Source: Micromonospora sp. CP22 (GTDB taxonomy: Bacteria > Actinomycetota > Actinomycetes > Mycobacteriales > Micromonosporaceae). Taken from it: a DNA stretch of 64,000 nucleotides. Position numbers and translations under genes: made by a program. Shown here one piece after another: positions 8,031 to 16,056 of the stretch; position 1 is the stretch's first letter, and each line of letters begins with the position of its first letter. The DNA lies in assembly GCF_009712475.1 (NCBI RefSeq), contig NZ_VCJO01000002.1, forward strand, positions 310,001-374,000. The letters are read 5' to 3'. Under the pieces are notes generated by a model that did no database searches, had not been told where the DNA came from, and saw only the letters and a program-made list of their open reading frames with translations.

Positions 8031-10394
8031 TCAGTCCTGACGGTCCGGCACGAACTCCCGGAAGATCATCTCGAAGTTCGCCAGTTGCGCGTCCCACTCC
8101 CGGTCCGCGACCTCCCAGCGCAGCGCGAAGCCCCGGTTGCTGGCGGTCACGAAGCCCCGGTTGCGGGTCCGGATGCGAGTGTTGTCCCGGCTCTCCCGCC
8201 AGTCCCAGTCCGCGCAGGTCCGCCACTTGCAGTCGATTTCTTGAATGCTGATGAACTCGTAGTTGCGGACGAGGTTCTTCCGCCCCGGCTCGATGGCGCG
8301 CCACGCGGCGGCCGCGTCGCGCTGCGGCCGGTCGGTGCGGTCGATGAGCAGCTCACGGACACCGTTCGGTTCCTTGTACAGCACCCAGGTGCCACGGGCG
8401 CTGCGCCGCCAACCGTCCGGCACGGGCACCTTGAAACCGACCGGGTCGGTGCGCAGCGTCCACCCCTCCGGCAGCCCGCCAGCCGACTGCGTCGCGCTGG
8501 GCGAAGCCGACGGGCTGGGCGAGACGGACGGGCTGGGCGACGCGGCGCTCGGCGGGGCGGCCGGAGCCGAGGTGGCCGGTGGGGATGCACTGCTGGTGCC
8601 GTCGGTGACCGGCGGTGAGCCGCCGTCCTCGTCGCCGCCGGTGAGCAGCGGCACGACCACCGCCAGACCAAGCAGCAGCACCGCGACCAAGGCACCGACG
8701 AGCACTGCGCGCCGGGCCCGTTCCGAGCGGAACTGCCCGGCCTTGAAGACGGAGCCGCGGGCCGGTGCCGGGCTCACCGATGCCGCCGGCATCACCGAGG
8801 TCGGCTGCGGAGTTCGTCGCGGGTCGCCCGCTGTGGGCAGGCCCACCCGTGTGCCGCCGTCCGATTCGGCCGCCGCCCTCACGGCCCCGCCGGACGCACC
8901 GGTCGCCGTCGCGGCCGACGTCCCCGAGACCGCGCTGTCCACAGTGGTGGTGGCGCGCTGGGTGCCGTCGGTGTCCGTCCCGGCCGGGGCCGCCGACTCT
9001 GCGTCCTCGACGTGTGCCTGGTTTGCCGTCGCGCCGGTCTGCGTCGCGTCGGCACCCGTCGACCCCGAATCGCTCCGCTCGCCGCCGCTGCCGTCGGTTC
9101 CGGCCTGCTCGTCGCCGGGGGTGGCCGGCTCGGTGGTGTCTCCTGCCGCAGCGGCGGTCGAGGCGGTACCCGCAGCGGCGGCCAGCGCGGTGTCCCGCTC
9201 ACCCGTCGAGGTCGGCGATGCGGCACCGGAGCGCTCGCTCTCCGCGTCGACCGCAGCCGCCTCCGACGGATTGGTCATCGAGACTTTCGCCGTCGGCGCG
9301 GCGTCGACACGATCGACCGGCCCGGCGATCTTCGCCGTCGGGTCGACGTCGCTGCCGGGCTGTACACCGGTCGACCGGTCCGGGGAGGAGCCTGCCGCCG
9401 CAACACCGCCCGCCAGCAGCCCGGAGGTGGGTGGTGTGCGGGGCGCGGGCGGCGTGACGGGGCTCGCCGGGCGTTCACCGGACGGGCGTGGAGCCGGCAC
9501 CAGGGGTGGGCGCGGCTCGCGCGGGCCGTTCGGCCCCGGCCTGCGTACGCCGTCGAGCAGCGAGATCCGAGAGCGCCGGCCGCCGGCCTTGCGCAACATG
9601 CGCTCGGCCGCCTCCGCAGTGATCCGCTCCTGCGGATCCTTGCGGAGCAGCCCGGCGAGCACCTGCTTGAGCGGCCCGGCGTTACGGGCCGGTGGCACCG
9701 GCTCGGTGGCCAGCGCGGCCAGCGTGCTGATGGCGGAGGGACGCGCGTAGGGGGACTTGCCCTCCACAGCGGCGTACAGGGTGGCACCGAGCGACCACAG
9801 GTCCGCTTCCGGGCCGAAGGTGCCGTCGCGGGCCCGCTCCGGCGCGATGTACGCGGGCGAGCCGAGCACCATGCCGGTACGGGTGACGTTCGGGTCACCG
9901 GGGATCGTGGCCAGGCCGAAGTCGGTCAGCACCACCCGACCGTCGGTGCCGAGCAGCACGTTGCCGGGCTTGACGTCGCGGTGCATGATGCCGGCCTTGT
10001 GCGCCGCCTTCAGTGCGTTCAGCACGCCCAGGCCGATCTCGACCACTCGCGCCGGTGGCAGCGGACCGTCCTCGGCGATGGTGTCCTGCAACGACCTGGA
10101 CGCCACGTACTCCATGACGATCCACGGATCACCGTCGGTGCGGAGCACGTCGAAGATGCGTACCACGTTGATGTTGTTGAGCCGCGCGATGGCGCGTGCC
10201 TCGCGCAGCGAGCGCTCGCGCATCTCGCGGCGCTCGTCATTGGTCAGGCCCGGCGGCGGAACCAATTCCTTGATCGCGACATCGCGGTGCAGCACCTCGT
10301 CGCGCGCCTTCCATACCCGACCCATGCCGCCCTGACCGAGCGGCGAGATGAGCCGGTACCGGTCGGCGACGAGTTGGGGGGAAGCTTCTGACAT
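8031..10394 (-). CDS. Receptor-type Ser/Thr protein kinase (PknB family) with extracytoplasmic domain
   Basis: This is a 787-residue membrane kinase. The catalytic domain spans about residues 12-275, with the glycine loop GQGGMGRVW, VAIKE, HRDVKPGNVLL, DFGLA and the APE-like IAPERA. A low-complexity linker of almost 300 residues follows and contains PTAKI (T353) and PTAKV (T368). A membrane helix lies near 566-588 (VLVGALVAVLLLGLAVVVPLL). The outside domain, from about 650, begins GWTLRTDPVGFKVPVPDGW and holds two close cysteines (CKWRTC). The same plan, with a weakly similar outer domain, recurs in the kinase at 33364. The ligand is unknown. Confidence 0.95.
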   Translation of the reverse strand: MSEASPQLVADRYRLISPLGQGGMGRVWKARDEVLHRDVAIKELVPPPGLTNDERREMRERSLREARAIARLNNINVVRIFDVLRTDGDPWIVMEYVASRSLQDTIAEDGPLPPARVVEIGLGVLNALKAAHKAGIMHRDVKPGNVLLGTDGRVVLTDFGLATIPGDPNVTRTGMVLGSPAYIAPERARDGTFGPEADLWSLGATLYAAVEGKSPYARPSAISTLAALATEPVPPARNAGPLKQVLAGLLRKDPQERITAEAAERMLRKAGGRRSRISLLDGVRRPGPNGPREPRPPLVPAPRPSGERPASPVTPPAPRTPPTSGLLAGGVAAAGSSPDRSTGVQPGSDVDPTAKIAGPVDRVDAAPTAKVSMTNPSEAAAVDAESERSGAASPTSTGERDTALAAAAGTASTAAAAGDTTEPATPGDEQAGTDGSGGERSDSGSTGADATQTGATANQAHVEDAESAAPAGTDTDGTQRATTTVDSAVSGTSAATATGASGGAVRAAAESDGGTRVGLPTAGDPRRTPQPTSVMPAASVSPAPARGSVFKAGQFRSERARRAVLVGALVAVLLLGLAVVVPLLTGGDEDGGSPPVTDGTSSASPPATSAPAAPPSAASPSPSVSPSPSASPSATQSAGGLPEGWTLRTDPVGFKVPVPDGWRRSARGTWVLYKEPNGVRELLIDRTDRPQRDAAAAWRAIEPGRKNLVRNYEFISIQEIDCKWRTCADWDWRESRDNTRIRTRNRGFVTASNRGFALRWEVADREWDAQLANFEMIFREFVPDRQD

Positions 10395-10473
10395 CGCTGA
10401 GACGGTACCCGGCAGCGCGGATCGTCACACCGTCGGCACGCCACTGTGCGACGAAGATCAAGCTCACGCCGCG

Positions 10474-10479
10474 TACCCT
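10474..10479 (+). promoter_or_regulatory. -10 box (TACCCT) for accE, leaderless
   Basis: TACCCT precedes ATG 10486 by six bases. The gene is divergent from the upstream kinase gene and has its own promoter. Confidence 0.45.
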
Positions 10480-10485
10480 GAGGTC

Positions 10486-10698
10486 ATGTCTGCCGAAGAG
10501 CCGCTGTTCCGGATCGTGCGTGGCGTTCCGACCGCCGAGGAACTGGCCGCGTTGGTGGGCGTCATCACCGCGCGCTCCCGCCCGGCGGTCCGGCCCGCAC
10601 CGGCCCCGGCGTCGGTCTGGGCGCGCAGTGGCCGCCCGGTGGGCGCGGCGCTGACGCCCGGTGCCGGTGCCTGGCGCACCTCCGGCCTCCCACGCTGA
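10486..10698 (+). CDS. accE: Acyl-CoA carboxylase epsilon subunit
   Basis: This is a 70-residue protein starting MSAEEPLFRIVRGVPTAEELAALVGVITAR, the hallmark of actinobacterial carboxylase epsilon subunits. These small subunits bind and stimulate the beta/alpha carboxylase complex. It is Ala/Arg/Pro-rich after residue 35. In mycobacteria and streptomycetes the gene normally sits directly after the beta gene. Here a block holding the sigma factor, M50, lysozyme and kinase genes lies between them, and a type VII cassette follows before maf. Confidence 0.9.
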   Translation: MSAEEPLFRIVRGVPTAEELAALVGVITARSRPAVRPAPAPASVWARSGRPVGAALTPGAGAWRTSGLPR

Positions 10699-10733
10699 CC
10701 AATCGGGTACGCGATCGTCGTCCTGCGCAGCGT

Positions 10734-10787
10734 GAGTGAGGAGTTGTCAGGGCTGCGGCGGGCGGCGGGGACGGTCTAACCTCACTC
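10734..10787. repeat. Inverted repeat GAGTGAGG / CCTCACTC ahead of the type VII cassette
   Basis: Eight-base perfect arms at 10734-10741 and 10780-10787 flank a GC-rich 38-base centre in the gap between accE and the cassette. The role is unknown; an operator or remnant junction is possible. Confidence 0.35.
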
Positions 10788-10821
10788 AGGGGAGCGAGCC
10801 CGTGACAGATTGGGAGGGCCG

Positions 10822-11289
10822 ATGATCCCTGAGGAGGATCGACCAGCATCCTGGCTACGAGGTTCCGGGGGCGTCGAGGCCGACATCCGCCAGCTACGCG
10901 ACTTCGCCGAGCAGCTCCGCGCCGAAGTGGAGAGCGGCTACGCGCCACACCTTCGGCACATCGCCGACGACATGCTCACCAGGGTGCCCAACCCGGCCGA
11001 CGCGTTCATCGAGCTGGTGCAGTTCATGCGTACCCATTGGGAGACCCAACAGGCGACGACCAACGCCGTCTGGGGTGTCGGTGACGCCACCGGCCACCTC
11101 GCCGAGGCCGCCAAACTCGTGGCCGAGCAGTACGCCGACACCGACGCCTTCGCCGCCGCCCGGGTGGCCGACATCCACCAGGCGCTCGGACACCCCGACA
11201 CACCGCCACCGTCGACCGTGACCTCGCTGGCCACGGCGTCGCCCTCGCTCACCGACCCGACCGGCACCAGCGCGGTGGTGATGCCGTGA
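10822..11289 (+). CDS. Helical type VII secretion-associated protein (Esx-like)
   Basis: This is a 155-residue, mostly alpha-helical protein with no signal peptide. Residues 18-55 and 60-120 look like a helical hairpin with a WG turn (NAVWGVGD, W84) and a Y104-A-D-T-D108 stretch that fits the YxxxD type VII export signal. It is too short and divergent to name as WXG100 with certainty. GGGAGGG precedes ATG 10822. The stop overlaps the next start (GTGA). I infer an Esx/PE-like partner of the following PPE-like protein, which a dedicated mycosin would process. Confidence 0.6.
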   Translation: MIPEEDRPASWLRGSGGVEADIRQLRDFAEQLRAEVESGYAPHLRHIADDMLTRVPNPADAFIELVQFMRTHWETQQATTNAVWGVGDATGHLAEAAKLVAEQYADTDAFAAARVADIHQALGHPDTPPPSTVTSLATASPSLTDPTGTSAVVMP

Positions 11290-12614
11290 GAGAACCAGGC
11301 GTCGGCCGCAACGGTGGCCTCACCGAGTGGCACCTGATGAACGTCGCCGACATGTGGGCCTGCCTTCAAGGCCACCACCCCGACAGCCACTGGCGGCACG
11401 TCGCTGGCTGGCGCAAGGTCGCCGAGCTGGCCGGTCAGCACCTTGCAACATTGAAGAGCTACCGGGCACGCCTCGCCCAGGTCTGGCCACCTGAGACGAA
11501 CGCGGCCTCACACGCCTACCTCGCCAAACTGGACGAGCTGATCGAGCAGGTGTTGCGTACGCAGGCCGCCGCCAGCACCAACCAGACCGCGCTCTCCGCC
11601 GCGACCCAGGCGCTCAGCAGCAGCCGAACCGAAATCCAGAAGCTCTACGACGAGTACGCCGCCAAACTGCGACAGCGGCGCGCCTGGGAAGAAACGGCCG
11701 CCGACCCGAAAGCAGCCGCCGCCAGCAGGAGCATCCAGTCACCGGTCACGGACTCCGACCTGGAACGGCTGAACATCCAGGCCCGCAACATCATGTACGG
11801 CCTCAGCGCCGAACTCCAACAAGCCCAAACCCTCCTCCGCCACCCACCCCCCACCCCTCGCCCTAAGGCAGTGAACGACCAAACCGTTGTCGAGAATTAC
11901 CCCGCCGCTCCAGTAATCCCACCAGTAATGCCGCTACAAGTACCCTCGACTGCAACTCCGTCACATGTAAGGGCACCAAGTTCGAAGCTAGCGATTCAGC
12001 AAAATCCGCATGTCGGCCCAGTACTCGGTGGGATTCCCGCCACGACGCCCCCTTCCCCGAAAACTCCCCAAGGGCTTCCGCAGACGCCCTCTACATCGCC
12101 CGAACCCCTGTCGCCGAATACCGGACAGCCAATCACTAGCGGACCACGCATAAACCAGACTGCACAGCCTGCACCACGCGACATCGAGGGTTTAGACAAA
12201 GGCGCACAAAGCGGCAAACACGGTGCGACTCCAAGGCCGGTAGAAGGAGTTATCGGCGGCAATAAGTCCGGGACAGGTCAGCCACATCACAATTCCGAGC
12301 CCCGTCGAGTTAATCCAATAGGAGGGATTATCGGCGGCGGGGCAGCCGGCACAGCCCCTGCTGGCTCGGCCGGCTCCAGACCTGGCATCGGGAAAGCGGC
12401 CGGGGTCATGCATGGATCAATGCCTATTGGCGGATCACCGCAACAACACCGCTTTAACGAGGGTAGAAAGCCACAAGGACCACGTAACGATAACGAACGC
12501 CAGTGGGACCCAGATATGCCTTGGACAACCACAGAAGGCGTGAACCCTATTCTACGACCACCAGACGAAGAGGGCCCGATCGACCCAGGTCCAGCCATTG
12601 GCCTTACGCGGTAA
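11286..12614 (+). CDS. PPE-like type VII secretion substrate with variable Pro/Gly-rich C-terminus
   Basis: This is a 442-residue protein. The first 185 residues are helical and contain VWPPETNAASHAYLAKLDELI, close to the WPPE turn seen in many Micromonosporaceae mycosin-linked proteins. From about residue 190 it becomes a Pro/Gly/Asn-rich linker with short GVIGG/GGIIGGG repeats. A conserved-looking tail follows (WDPDMPWTTTEGVNPI ... DPGPAIGLTR). The helical part is high-GC whereas the 3' half is markedly poorer in GC with different codon choice. It overlaps the gene on either side by 4 bases (GTGA) and 1 base (TAATG), a tight three-gene operon. Export and cleavage are inferred. Confidence 0.65.
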   Translation: MREPGVGRNGGLTEWHLMNVADMWACLQGHHPDSHWRHVAGWRKVAELAGQHLATLKSYRARLAQVWPPETNAASHAYLAKLDELIEQVLRTQAAASTNQTALSAATQALSSSRTEIQKLYDEYAAKLRQRRAWEETAADPKAAAASRSIQSPVTDSDLERLNIQARNIMYGLSAELQQAQTLLRHPPPTPRPKAVNDQTVVENYPAAPVIPPVMPLQVPSTATPSHVRAPSSKLAIQQNPHVGPVLGGIPATTPPSPKTPQGLPQTPSTSPEPLSPNTGQPITSGPRINQTAQPAPRDIEGLDKGAQSGKHGATPRPVEGVIGGNKSGTGQPHHNSEPRRVNPIGGIIGGGAAGTAPAGSAGSRPGIGKAAGVMHGSMPIGGSPQQHRFNEGRKPQGPRNDNERQWDPDMPWTTTEGVNPILRPPDEEGPIDPGPAIGLTR

Positions 12615-13345
12615 TGGACTACACCAACTACCTGGCCGCAGCACTCCTTGCCACCACATTGACCCTATCCCCACCACTGCATAGTTCAGCAACAACAACT
12701 CGACAGCCCGCCAGCATCAGCGCAGGGCAGCAGTGGCACCTTCAATACCTTTCCGTTGGCAAAGTTCATGACATCAGTCAGGGCGACGGCGTTGTAGTCG
12801 CCATAATCGATACCGGAGTGCATCCTCACGCCGACCTACAAGACAACCTCCACTCCGGCACAGATCTGATTCGAAACGGCGGAAATGGCCAGCAGGACAA
12901 CGACGGGCACGGCACCGCCATGGCCGGACTGATCGCAGCCCACGGCAAGGGTCCCGAGGGGGCAGTAGGAGTTGCACCCCAAGCAAGCATCCTCCCCATC
13001 AAATTCAAGGATCGAAGCTCAGGCGGAACGACCGAGAACCTCGCCCAGGCGATTATGTACGCGATCAACAACGGCGCCGACATCATCAGCATTTCATCTG
13101 GAGGGGAACAAAGTCTCACAGAACAAAAAGCCATCCAGGCGGCAATTGATGCAGACATTGTGGTGATCGCCGCCGCCGGAAATTTGCCTACCGACAAAAG
13201 AGTCCAATACCCCGCAGCTTACCCCGGAGTAGTCGCAGTAGGCGGCGTGGACCGAACAGGACATCGGGCCAGCGTTTCCGTCACAGGCGATGAGATTGAC
13301 ATTGTTGCGCCGGCTGTTGAGTTGGTCAGCACCAGCTTTGATGGC
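11860..13345. other. Low-GC mosaic segment spanning two genes
   Basis: Sampled lines here run at roughly 53-60 percent GC, against about 70 percent or more on both sides. The change starts inside the PPE-like gene, after its helical domain, and ends inside the mycosin gene, before the catalytic Ser codon. Reading frames stay intact across both edges. Confidence 0.7.
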
Positions 13346-13768
13346 GGGTATCGGGTCGGCACGGGGACGTCTGGGGCGGCGGCGATTGTGGCGGGGGCAG
13401 CGGCCCTGGTTCGGGCTAAGTATCCGTATCTGCCGGCTGACGAGGTGGTTCATCGGCTGACTGCGACTGCGATCGACAAGGGGCCGCCGGGGCGGGACGA
13501 CCAGTACGGCTACGGGGTCATCGATCTGGTGGCGGCGCTGACGGCAGACGTACCGCCGAGGGGTTTTGAGTCGGTGCCGACGGTCGGGCCGGACGGGGCT
13601 GGCCCCACCACGGCGGCGGCTGACCGGCCGCGTGCCGACGGACAGCGCGTGGCGACGATTCGCGGCCTGGTCACGCTGGGGGTGCTGGTGGCGGCGGGAG
13701 CCGGTTGGGCGCTGGTCGTCCGCCGTCGACGTCGCTCTGATGATCCGCCGCCGCCAATCTCACGCTGA
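12614..13768 (+). CDS. mycP: Type VII secretion-associated subtilisin-like protease (mycosin)
   Basis: This is a 384-residue, membrane-anchored S8 protease. An N-terminal hydrophobic signal (residues 5-25) leads into QQWHLQYLSV, typical of mycosins. The triad is D66 (AIIDTGVH), H99 (DGHGTAMAGL) and S253 (GTGTSGAA), with the oxyanion Asn in AAAGN. A Pro-rich spacer and a C-terminal helix (LVTLGVLVAAGAGWALVV) followed by RRRRRS anchor it with the catalytic domain outside. ATG overlaps the preceding TAA. No EccB, EccC, EccD or EccE gene is present here, so the cassette must use machinery encoded elsewhere or work independently. Confidence 0.93.
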   Translation: MDYTNYLAAALLATTLTLSPPLHSSATTTRQPASISAGQQWHLQYLSVGKVHDISQGDGVVVAIIDTGVHPHADLQDNLHSGTDLIRNGGNGQQDNDGHGTAMAGLIAAHGKGPEGAVGVAPQASILPIKFKDRSSGGTTENLAQAIMYAINNGADIISISSGGEQSLTEQKAIQAAIDADIVVIAAAGNLPTDKRVQYPAAYPGVVAVGGVDRTGHRASVSVTGDEIDIVAPAVELVSTSFDGGYRVGTGTSGAAAIVAGAAALVRAKYPYLPADEVVHRLTATAIDKGPPGRDDQYGYGVIDLVAALTADVPPRGFESVPTVGPDGAGPTTAAADRPRADGQRVATIRGLVTLGVLVAAGAGWALVVRRRRRSDDPPPPISR

Positions 13769-13847
13769 GTCCAGCCGTACGAGCGCACCCGGACGCGCAC
13801 CGACGGGCAAGCGGATGGTGTGTGGCGTGGCGTACGCGGTCAGACGG

Positions 13848-13853
13848 TAACGT
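13848..13853 (+). promoter_or_regulatory. -10 box (TAACGT) for maf, leaderless
   Basis: TAACGT is seven bases before GTG 13861. It marks the resumption of the conserved housekeeping gene order after the type VII cassette. Confidence 0.4.
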
Positions 13854-13860
13854 CGGCGGG

Positions 13861-14517
13861 GTGCCTGACGCTCTGCCGCTTCGCCTCGTGCTCGCCTCGG
13901 CGAGCCCTGCCCGCCGCAAGTCTCTCCAGTCTGCCGGCATCGAGCCGGACGTGCTGGTCAGTGGGGTCGACGAATCGCTCGTGGTGACTGAGCGGGCGGA
14001 GGACCTCTGCCTGGAGTTGGCCCGGCTCAAGGCACAGGCGGTGCTCACCCGGCTGCGGCCGACCGACGACGAGCGCACCCTGGTGCTCGGCTGCGATTCG
14101 GTGCTCGCCTTCGAAGGACAGATTCTCGGTAAGCCCGACGACGAGGCGGATGCCAAGCAGCGGTGGGAGCGGATGCGCGGGCGGAGCGGCATCCTGCACA
14201 GCGGTCACTGTCTCGTGGACATTGTGGCCGGACGGCGGGCCGAGGCGGTGGCCTCCACGGTGGTGCATTTCGCCGACCTCAGCGACCACGAAATTGCCAC
14301 CTACATCGCCACCGGTGAGCCGCTTGCGGTGGCTGGCGCGTTCACGATCGACGGGTTGGGCGGACCGTTCGTGGAACGGATCGAAGGTGACCCGGGAACC
14401 GTCATCGGGCTCTCCCTGCCGTTGCTGCGGAAGCTGCTCGCCGAGTTGGATCTGCGGATCACCGACCTGTGGACGAAGGTTGCGCCTGGTAACCAGGTTG
14501 TCGAACCACTCGGTTAG
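13861..14517 (+). CDS. maf: Maf family nucleoside-triphosphate pyrophosphatase
   Basis: This is a 218-residue Maf/HAM1-superfamily enzyme that hydrolyses non-canonical or modified NTPs, such as dTTP/UTP-type substrates, to monophosphates. SASPARR at about 12-18 is the phosphate-binding motif, LVLGCDSVLAFEGQILGKP carries the catalytic Asp, and FTIDGLGGPFVERIEGDPGTVIGLSLPLL is the family signature. The length is normal. In mycobacteria maf follows accE directly; here the type VII cassette separates them. Confidence 0.95.
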   Translation: MPDALPLRLVLASASPARRKSLQSAGIEPDVLVSGVDESLVVTERAEDLCLELARLKAQAVLTRLRPTDDERTLVLGCDSVLAFEGQILGKPDDEADAKQRWERMRGRSGILHSGHCLVDIVAGRRAEAVASTVVHFADLSDHEIATYIATGEPLAVAGAFTIDGLGGPFVERIEGDPGTVIGLSLPLLRKLLAELDLRITDLWTKVAPGNQVVEPLG

Positions 14518-14520
14518 GTT
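14515..14520 (+). promoter_or_regulatory. -10 box (TAGGTT) for the O-methyltransferase gene, leaderless
   Basis: TAGGTT overlaps the end of maf and lies six bases before ATG 14527, giving the methyltransferase its own start even though it is close to maf. Confidence 0.4.
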
Positions 14521-14526
14521 CCGAGT

Positions 14527-15180
14527 ATGACCTTGAAGTCGATTCCACTCACCGACGACCTGCACCGCTATCTCGTGGCGCACGGTTCACCACCGGACGA
14601 GATCGTCAGTGACCTGGCGCGGGAAACGCTGACGCTGCTCCCCGAGGAGGCGTCGATGCAGGTCGCGCCGGAGCAGGCCGCCTTCCTGACGTTCCTGACC
14701 CGGCTACTCGGTGCCCGGCAGGCCGTCGAGGTGGGTACCTTCACCGGCTTGTCGTCGCTGGCGATCGCTCGCGGGCTGGCCGACGGCGGGCGGTTGACCT
14801 GCTTCGACATCTCGACGGAGTACACCGCGATCGCCCGCCGCTACTGGGCGCGGGCCGGCATCGACGACCGCATCGACCTGCGTATCGGCCCGGCCGGCGA
14901 GACGCTGCGCGAGCTGTCGCACGACCGCTACCTGGACTTCGCCTTCATCGACGCCGACAAGACCGGCTACCCGATCTACTGGGCCGAGTTGGTGCCCAGG
15001 ATGCGGCCCGGTGGCGTGATCGCCGTCGACAACGTGCTGCGCGACGGCCGGGTGTTGGCCCCGCAGAGCGAAGCCGACCGGGCGATCGCGGCGTTCAACG
15101 ATGACGTGCTGGCCGACGTGCGGGTCGACGCGGTGATGCTGCCGATCGCCGACGGCCTGACCCTCGCCTACGTGCGCTGA
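14527..15180 (+). CDS. SAM-dependent O-methyltransferase (catechol/caffeoyl-CoA type)
   Basis: This is a 217-residue class I methyltransferase of the COMT/CCoAOMT family (Methyltransf_3). The SAM site is seen at AVEVGTFTGLSSLAIARGL and CFDIS, and the metal-linked DFAFIDADKTGYPIYW and VIAVDNVLRDGRV motifs match the family. It methylates an aromatic hydroxyl group; the substrate is unknown. The gene lies nine bases after maf and ends at a strong hairpin facing the ABC exporter genes. Confidence 0.9.
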   Translation: MTLKSIPLTDDLHRYLVAHGSPPDEIVSDLARETLTLLPEEASMQVAPEQAAFLTFLTRLLGARQAVEVGTFTGLSSLAIARGLADGGRLTCFDISTEYTAIARRYWARAGIDDRIDLRIGPAGETLRELSHDRYLDFAFIDADKTGYPIYWAELVPRMRPGGVIAVDNVLRDGRVLAPQSEADRAIAAFNDDVLADVRVDAVMLPIADGLTLAYVR

Positions 15181-15208
15181 CACCGGCGCGGGTGTGACCC
15201 GCGCAGGG

Positions 15209-15254
15209 GTTGCGGCATGTCGGGGGTGTTCCGGGAACCTCGACATGCCGCAAC
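15209..15254. terminator. Bidirectional hairpin terminator
   Basis: GTTGCGGCATGTCG (15209-15222) pairs perfectly with CGACATGCCGCAAC (15241-15254), a 14-bp stem. It lies between the convergent methyltransferase and ABC permease genes. Confidence 0.7.
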
Positions 15255-15283
15255 CGGGACCGGCCGGCCGCGATCGGCGCAGG

Positions 15284-16039
15284 TCAGCGGACGCTGCGGG
15301 CGAACTGGCGGGCGGCCCAGTAGACACCGGCGGCGGCGAGCACCGTGATGATGCTCAACCCCTGCCAGACCCGGTCGTTGCCGATGTCGCCGTTGAACAG
15401 CGCCCGGGTGCCGTCGACCGCCCAGGAGAACGGGTTCCATTTGGCGACGCCCTGCAACCAGCCCGGCGCGAAGGCGAGCGGCAGCAGGATGCCGGAGAGC
15501 AGCAGCACCGGCTGCGCCACCGTGTTCATCAACGGTGCGAGGGCGTCCTCACTCTTCACCTTCAACGCGACGCCGTAGGAGACCGCCGAGGTCATCAGCG
15601 CGATCAGGGCGAGCATGAGGTACGCCAACAGCAGGTCACCGATGAACACCCGCAGGTCGAACAGGAGCGCCAGCAGGGTGATGATGACGGCCTGGACCAT
15701 CAGCGACACCACGTCCCGCAGGGACCGGCCGAGCAACAGGGCGAACCGGCTGATCGGGGTGACCCGGGACCGTTCGATGACCCCGGCCCGAAGCTCGGCG
15801 ATGAGGCCGAAGCCCTGGAACAGGCCACCGAAGATGGCCAGCAGGACCAGCAGGCCAGGCACGAAGATCTTGTACGCCTCGGCCTGGGTGGGCGCGTTCA
15901 GCGCGGGCTTGAGCAGCGGAGCGAAGAGCAGCAGGTACATCACCGGCTGGAAGACACCGACGAAGACCCACACAGGGTTGCGCAGCAGCAGTTTCAGTTG
16001 CCGCTGAAAGATCAGCCAAGTGTCACGGGCGAGCTTCAT
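15284..16039 (-). CDS. ABC-2 type transporter permease (DrrB-like)
   Basis: This is a 251-residue membrane protein with six hydrophobic segments. It starts MKLARDTWLIFQRQLKLLLRNPVWVFVGVFQPVMYLLLF, typical of daunorubicin-resistance-type permeases. The ABC-2 motif region AELRAGVIERSRVTPISRFALLLGRSLRD is present. GGAGAA is well placed before ATG 16039. It is the second gene of an operon with the ATPase gene 17 bases upstream. It probably exports a hydrophobic compound or lipid; the substrate is not predictable. Confidence 0.93.
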   Translation of the reverse strand: MKLARDTWLIFQRQLKLLLRNPVWVFVGVFQPVMYLLLFAPLLKPALNAPTQAEAYKIFVPGLLVLLAIFGGLFQGFGLIAELRAGVIERSRVTPISRFALLLGRSLRDVVSLMVQAVIITLLALLFDLRVFIGDLLLAYLMLALIALMTSAVSYGVALKVKSEDALAPLMNTVAQPVLLLSGILLPLAFAPGWLQGVAKWNPFSWAVDGTRALFNGDIGNDRVWQGLSIITVLAAAGVYWAARQFARSVR

Positions 16040-16056
16040 GAGTTCTCCGGGTCGGG

